Below, in pieces: positions 5,906 to 8,667 of a DNA stretch of 8,667 nucleotides (the first letter of the stretch is position 1; every line of letters starts with the position of its first letter). Source of the DNA: an uncultured Actinomyces sp. (GTDB taxonomy: Bacteria > Actinomycetota > Actinomycetes > Actinomycetales > Actinomycetaceae); contig CALEXZ010000011.1 in assembly GCA_937926195.1 (NCBI GenBank), forward strand, positions 1 through 8,667. Direction: 5' to 3'. The position numbers and the translations under genes are program-made. The notes below the pieces were generated by a model, which was not told the DNA's origin, made no database searches, and saw only the letters and a program-made list of their open reading frames with translations.

Positions 5906-7063
5906 CTACCGGCGTCGGAGCCGCTCCGACATGAGCAGGCCCAGGGCTCCCAGGCCCATGAGGTAGAGGGGGAAGAGCCACAGGCCCGTTGCCGAGGAGA
6001 TGAAGCCGAAGAGCGGCGGCATGACTGTCGAGCCCGTGTAGGCGGCCGCCATCTGGATGCCGACGATGGCCTGCGAGTTCTCCCGCCCGAAGTTCGTCGG
6101 CGTCGAGTGGATGATCGCCGGGTACACCGGGGCCGAGCCCACGCCCGCGAGCACGAGCCCCACGAAGGACACGTTGCCCAGCGGCAGCGCGAGCACGAGC
6201 GCGCCGAGGACCGCCAGCGAGAACCCGATGCGGATGAGGGTGCTGTCACCCAGCCGGTCGGCGACGAAGCCCGCGAGGAAGCGTCCCGCCGTGAGCCCCA
6301 GGATGTAGAAGGCACCGAAACGGGCGGCGAGCGTCGGGTCGAGGCCCCGGTCGTTGACGAAGTAGGTGGCGCCCCACAGGATGGCCGTGGACTCCATGGC
6401 GCAGTAGGCGAAGAAGGCGAGCAGCACGTTGGGCACGCCCGGGATGCGCAGGGCCCCGCCCAGCGACACCGCCTTGGCCACGGGTGCCTCGCCCGCGGCG
6501 GCCGTGTGGGTGGTGGCGACCTTGCGCCACATCGGCAGGGTGGCGAAGAGGAAGGCCGCGAGAACGACCTGGATCCAGCCGACCCCCGCGTAGGCGGACT
6601 CCCAGCCGCTGCCCGACGACAGGGCGAAGCTCATGATGAAGGGGCTGATGGAGGCCCCCACCCCCCAGAAGGAGTGCAGCCAGTTCATGTGGCGGGCGTT
6701 GTAGTACAGCGCCACGTAGTTGTTGAGGGCGGCGTCGACGGCGCCCGCCCCGAGCCCGTAGGGCACCGCCCACACCAGCAGCATCCAGAACTGGGTGGAG
6801 ACGGAGAAACCGAGCAGGGCCAGCGCCGTCATGGCCACGCTCACCGCGGTGACAAGGCCGACGCCGAAGCGTCGCGTCATCCGGTCCGAGCTCAGGGAGG
6901 ACACGATGGTGCACAGGGCGATGATGAAGGTGATGATGCCTGCGAAGGACGTCGGCACCGCCAGGTCCTCGTGCATGACGGGCCAGCCGGAGCCGACGAG
7001 CGAGTCGGGCAGGCCGAGGCTGACGAAGGCGAGGTAGATGATCGCGAGCAGCAGTGCGTACAC
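5906..7063 (-). CDS. MFS transporter, 12 TM segments
   Basis: A 385-residue integral membrane protein of the major facilitator superfamily; substrate unknown. It has two six-helix halves joined by a cytoplasmic loop at about 180-208 (THTAAAGEAPVAKA). Conserved features include LGLPDSLVGSGWP in TM1 (17-28) and the motif-A-like loop SSDRMTRRFG (58-67). Others are GLGAGAVDAALNNY (103-116), LHSFWGVGASISP (129-141), E224 in the helix MESTAILWG, and a second motif-A loop RFLAGFVADRLGD (261-273). These resemble the fucose-permease-like branch (COG0738), where N-terminal GxxD and GxExxxxW positions are typical. The start is a GTG at 7063, 8 nt after GGAG (minus strand, about 7075). Upstream is a TetR-type palindrome over a likely -10 box. 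No regulator gene is in the window. Confidence 0.93.
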   Translation of the reverse strand: MYALLLAIIYLAFVSLGLPDSLVGSGWPVMHEDLAVPTSFAGIITFIIALCTIVSSLSSDRMTRRFGVGLVTAVSVAMTALALLGFSVSTQFWMLLVWAVPYGLGAGAVDAALNNYVALYYNARHMNWLHSFWGVGASISPFIMSFALSSGSGWESAYAGVGWIQVVLAAFLFATLPMWRKVATTHTAAAGEAPVAKAVSLGGALRIPGVPNVLLAFFAYCAMESTAILWGATYFVNDRGLDPTLAARFGAFYILGLTAGRFLAGFVADRLGDSTLIRIGFSLAVLGALVLALPLGNVSFVGLVLAGVGSAPVYPAIIHSTPTNFGRENSQAIVGIQMAAAYTGSTVMPPLFGFISSATGLWLFPLYLMGLGALGLLMSERLRRR

Positions 7064-7100
7064 GGCGGTGTCTCCGGGGGCGTGAGAGTGGGACGGGCTG

Positions 7101-7123
7101 ATACTAACTGGATGGTTGTTAGT
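7101..7123 (-). promoter_or_regulatory. Promoter -10 and TetR-type operator of the MFS gene
   Basis: ACTAAC (7103-7108) and GTTAGT (7118-7123) form an inverted repeat with a 9-bp centre, 38 bp upstream of the MFS start. On the minus strand TAGTAT (7106-7101) is a TAnnnT-type -10 box overlapping one arm; I find no convincing -35. A/T-containing arms stand out in this GC-rich gap. Size and symmetry fit a TetR/AcrR-family site, which would repress by covering the promoter. The regulator would have to be encoded elsewhere. Confidence 0.5.
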
Positions 7124-7166
7124 TGGGTGGGGTCCGCGGATGCCGGCTGCGGGGGAGTGTCGGCCC

Positions 7167-7203
7167 GGGCCGCCCGGTTCCGATGGCCCTGCCCCGGCGG
7201 CCC
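7167..7203 (-). terminator. Candidate terminator of arfB
   Basis: GGGCCGCC (7167-7174) and GGCGGCCC (7196-7203) can pair as 8 bp with a 21-nt loop. Perfect 12-bp palindromes CGGCCCGGGCCG (7161-7172) and GCCGGATCCGGC (7225-7236) lie nearby. All are downstream of the arfB stop at 7247. No T tract is seen, so this is a weak call. Confidence 0.3.
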
Positions 7204-7246
7204 AGGTTCCCGCGGTCCGGTCCTGCCGGATCCGGCGGCGTGCCGG

Positions 7247-7702
7247 TCAGTCTCCGGCTGCGGGCCGACGGCGCCCCGCCTTGATCTCGCCGCGGCGCCT
7301 CTTGGCCTCCAGGCGACGCCGTCGGGACGCCAGCGACGGCCGGGTCGCGCGGCGCACCGGCTCCGGGGCGAGCGCCGCACGCAGCAGGGCGGCCAGGCGC
7401 TCGCGGGCAGCCTTGCGGTTCTGTCGCTGTGAGCGCTGCTGGGAGGCGGTGACGGTGAGCACGCTTCCCGTCATGTGTCCGGGCACCTGCTGGGCGAGCT
7501 GGGCGAGGGCCCGCTCGCGCTGACGCTCGTCGAGGGCCGACGTCGTCGCCACGTCCAGGCTCAGCTGCACCCGCGAGTCCGAGGTGTTGACCCCCTGGCC
7601 GCCGGGCCCGCCGGAGTGGGAGAAGAACTCGGCCAGCTCAGAGGCCGGGACGGTCAACCCCCTGGGGCACCCCGGTCCGGGGCTGATGCACAGGTCCTCC
7701 AT
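7247..7702 (-). CDS. arfB: Peptidyl-tRNA hydrolase ArfB (YaeJ), ribosome rescue
   Basis: A 151-residue release-factor-like protein that frees ribosomes stalled on mRNAs lacking a stop codon, by hydrolysing the peptidyl-tRNA. The catalytic GGQ motif lies at residues 34-36 within SHSGGPGGQGVNTSDSRVQL, typical of ArfB rather than of full-length RF1/RF2, which carry extra stop-codon-reading domains. The C-terminus is a basic tail (about 115-151: RRATRPSLASRRRRLEAKRR and onward) matching the tail that ArfB threads into the empty mRNA channel. The ATG at 7702 fits family length (about 140 aa in E. coli). The frame stays open well upstream, opposite ddh, but that part has no homology and I excluded it. 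No Shine-Dalgarno precedes the ATG; a GTG two codons upstream (7708) is an alternative, and leaderless translation is possible. It is divergent from ddh. Confidence 0.9.
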   Translation of the reverse strand: MEDLCISPGPGCPRGLTVPASELAEFFSHSGGPGGQGVNTSDSRVQLSLDVATTSALDERQRERALAQLAQQVPGHMTGSVLTVTASQQRSQRQNRKAARERLAALLRAALAPEPVRRATRPSLASRRRRLEAKRRRGEIKAGRRRPAAGD

Positions 7703-7825
7703 GGGCACAGTGTGGCCCGTGGTGGCCCGGGCCCGCCCGCCCGGTCCGGCGAGGTGCATGACCTTCTCGAAACAACCGGGTGGGAGACTGGCGGCCGGTC
7801 CACAACGTCTACCAGGAGGCCCACC
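7703..7825. promoter_or_regulatory. Divergent arfB-ddh intergenic region
   Basis: This 123-bp gap must hold the start signals of both genes. On the plus strand ATGACC (7758-7763) resembles a -35 and GAGACT (7784-7789) a -10, but the 20-bp spacer is long. On the minus strand CACACT lies 6 nt before the arfB ATG, where a leaderless transcript would need its -10. None of these is convincing alone. Confidence 0.3.
7814..7819 (+). promoter_or_regulatory. Ribosome binding site of ddh
   Basis: A perfect AGGAGG with a 6-nt gap to the ATG at 7826. It is the best Shine-Dalgarno in the window and fixes the ddh start. Confidence 0.85.
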
Positions 7826-8667
7826 ATGATCAGGGTTGCGATTAACGGTTACGGGAACCTCGGCCGCGGCGTCGAGCAGGCCGTGAGCAAGACCAAGGAC
7901 ATGGAGACCGTCGTCGTCTTCACCCGGCGCGACCCGGAGGGCGTGGACACCCTGGGGGCGCCCGCCGCCCGCCTCGACGACGCCGCCGACTGGGTCGGCA
8001 AGGTCGACGTGTGCATCAACTGCGGCGGCTCCGCCACCGACCTCGGCGAGCAGACGCCGGCCGCCACCGCCCTGTTCCACACCGTCGACTCCTTCGACAC
8101 GCACGCGCGCATCCCTGAGCACTTCGCCGCCGTCGACGCCGCCGCTCAGGCCGCCGGTCACGTCACCCTCATCTCCGCGGGCTGGGACCCGGGCCTGTTC
8201 TCGATGCTGCGGGTGCTCGGCGACGCCGTCCTGCCCGACGGCGAGGTCACCACCTTCTGGGGGCCGGGCGTCTCCCAGGGCCACTCCGACGCTCTGCGCC
8301 GTATCGACGGCGTCGTCGACGCCCGCCAGTACACGCTGCCCGTGCCCGTGGCGGTCGAGCAGGCCAAGACCGGCTCCGTCGCGGGGCTCACCACCCGCGA
8401 CAAGCACACGCGCGACTGCTACGTCGTCGCCGCCGAGGGCGCCGACCGGGCGGCCATCGAGGCTGAGATCGTGGCGATGCCCAACTACTTCGCCGACTAC
8501 GACACCACCGTCACCTTCGTCACCGCCGAGGAGCTGGCAGCCGAGCACTCCGGCATCCCGCACGGCGGGCAGGTCATCCGCCGCGGCACCACCTCCGACG
8601 GCGTCCACGAGACCATCGGCTTCGAGCTGGCGCTGGACTCCAACCCGGAGTTCACCGGTGCGGTGCT
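7826..8667 (+). CDS. ddh: meso-diaminopimelate D-dehydrogenase (3' end beyond window)
   Basis: Cytosolic NADPH-dependent enzyme (EC 1.4.1.16) that reductively aminates tetrahydrodipicolinate to meso-diaminopimelate in one step, feeding lysine and, where used, peptidoglycan. The 280 complete codons present cover most of a protein usually about 320 residues long; the reading frame is open to the window edge. Seen: Rossmann motif GYGNLG (8-13), INCGGSATDLGEQ, TVDSFDTHARIPEH, GWDPG (119-123), FWGPGVSQGHSDALRRI (144-160), QYTLPVP, and IPHGG with H246. These follow the Corynebacterium glutamicum enzyme block by block, including the substrate-site Trp145 and the His of IPHGG. The start is fixed by AGGAGG upstream. 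The gene is divergent from arfB, with no partner on its strand in the window. Identification is firm; only the C-terminal 40 or so residues are missing. Confidence 0.95.
   Translation, partial: MIRVAINGYGNLGRGVEQAVSKTKDMETVVVFTRRDPEGVDTLGAPAARLDDAADWVGKVDVCINCGGSATDLGEQTPAATALFHTVDSFDTHARIPEHFAAVDAAAQAAGHVTLISAGWDPGLFSMLRVLGDAVLPDGEVTTFWGPGVSQGHSDALRRIDGVVDARQYTLPVPVAVEQAKTGSVAGLTTRDKHTRDCYVVAAEGADRAAIEAEIVAMPNYFADYDTTVTFVTAEELAAEHSGIPHGGQVIRRGTTSDGVHETIGFELALDSNPEFTGAV

Noticed and set aside
6107..7432. A 441-codon open frame on the plus strand opposite the MFS gene
   Set aside because: Its product is a Gly/Arg/His/Glu-rich low-complexity sequence, an antisense shadow of a well-formed 12-TM transporter.
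7703..8608. Upstream extension of the arfB frame opposite ddh
   Set aside because: The frame is open because of GC-rich complement of ddh; the extra 300 residues resemble no ArfB protein, while ddh on the plus strand is unmistakable.
1..8667. CRISPR array, tRNA/rRNA genes, insertion sequence or prophage
   Set aside because: I found no regularly spaced repeats, no tRNA-like cloverleaf, no transposase or integrase motifs, and no phage genes. The 22-bp repeats occur only twice.

Overview
The window is 8.67 kb of very GC-rich, densely coded DNA with strong G/C preference at third codon positions. It reads as a chromosomal segment of a high-GC Gram-positive actinobacterium. An Actinomyces/Schaalia-type host is my best guess, from the secreted L,D-transpeptidase with choline-binding-type repeats, the BetP-like carrier and the meso-DAP dehydrogenase. 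This is inference; no rRNA or other taxonomic marker is present.

Layout. (1) 3-986 (+) is an NAD(P)-dependent TIGR01777/SDR39U1-type epimerase. (2) 983-1441 (+) is a GNAT acetyltransferase overlapping it by 4 bp, with visibly more A/T third positions than its neighbours. (3) 1702-3147 (+) is a secreted YkuD L,D-transpeptidase with signal peptide, Pro/Ala linker and about ten cell-wall-binding repeats. (4) 3211-3813 (+) is a pyrimidine-dimer-glycosylase-type (Pyr_excise) protein whose conserved domain is split by about 60 low-complexity residues encoded by palindrome-rich DNA. (5) 3972-5777 (+) is a BCCT carrier with BetP-like substrate, sodium and osmosensing features. (6) 5906-7063 (-) is a 12-TM MFS transporter with a TetR-type palindrome at its promoter. 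(7) 7247-7702 (-) is the GGQ ribosome-rescue hydrolase ArfB. (8) 7826 to the window end (+) is meso-diaminopimelate D-dehydrogenase, cut by the window edge.

How the genes relate. YkuD (wall cross-linking) and Ddh (meso-DAP/lysine synthesis) both touch the cell envelope. The BCCT carrier would serve osmoprotection. The others look like independent housekeeping genes, and I see no defence, phage, CRISPR or secondary-metabolite system.

The most interesting signal is architectural. A 22-bp near-perfect direct repeat (927-948 and 3185-3206, one mismatch) brackets the GNAT and YkuD genes. The left copy encodes the acidic C-terminus of the epimerase. The right copy, in the equivalent frame, encodes the same acidic tail followed by a stop codon that overlaps the TTG start of the Pyr_excise gene by 4 bp. 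The simplest reading is that the epimerase and Pyr_excise genes were once adjacent and translationally coupled, and that about 2.2 kb was later inserted between them.
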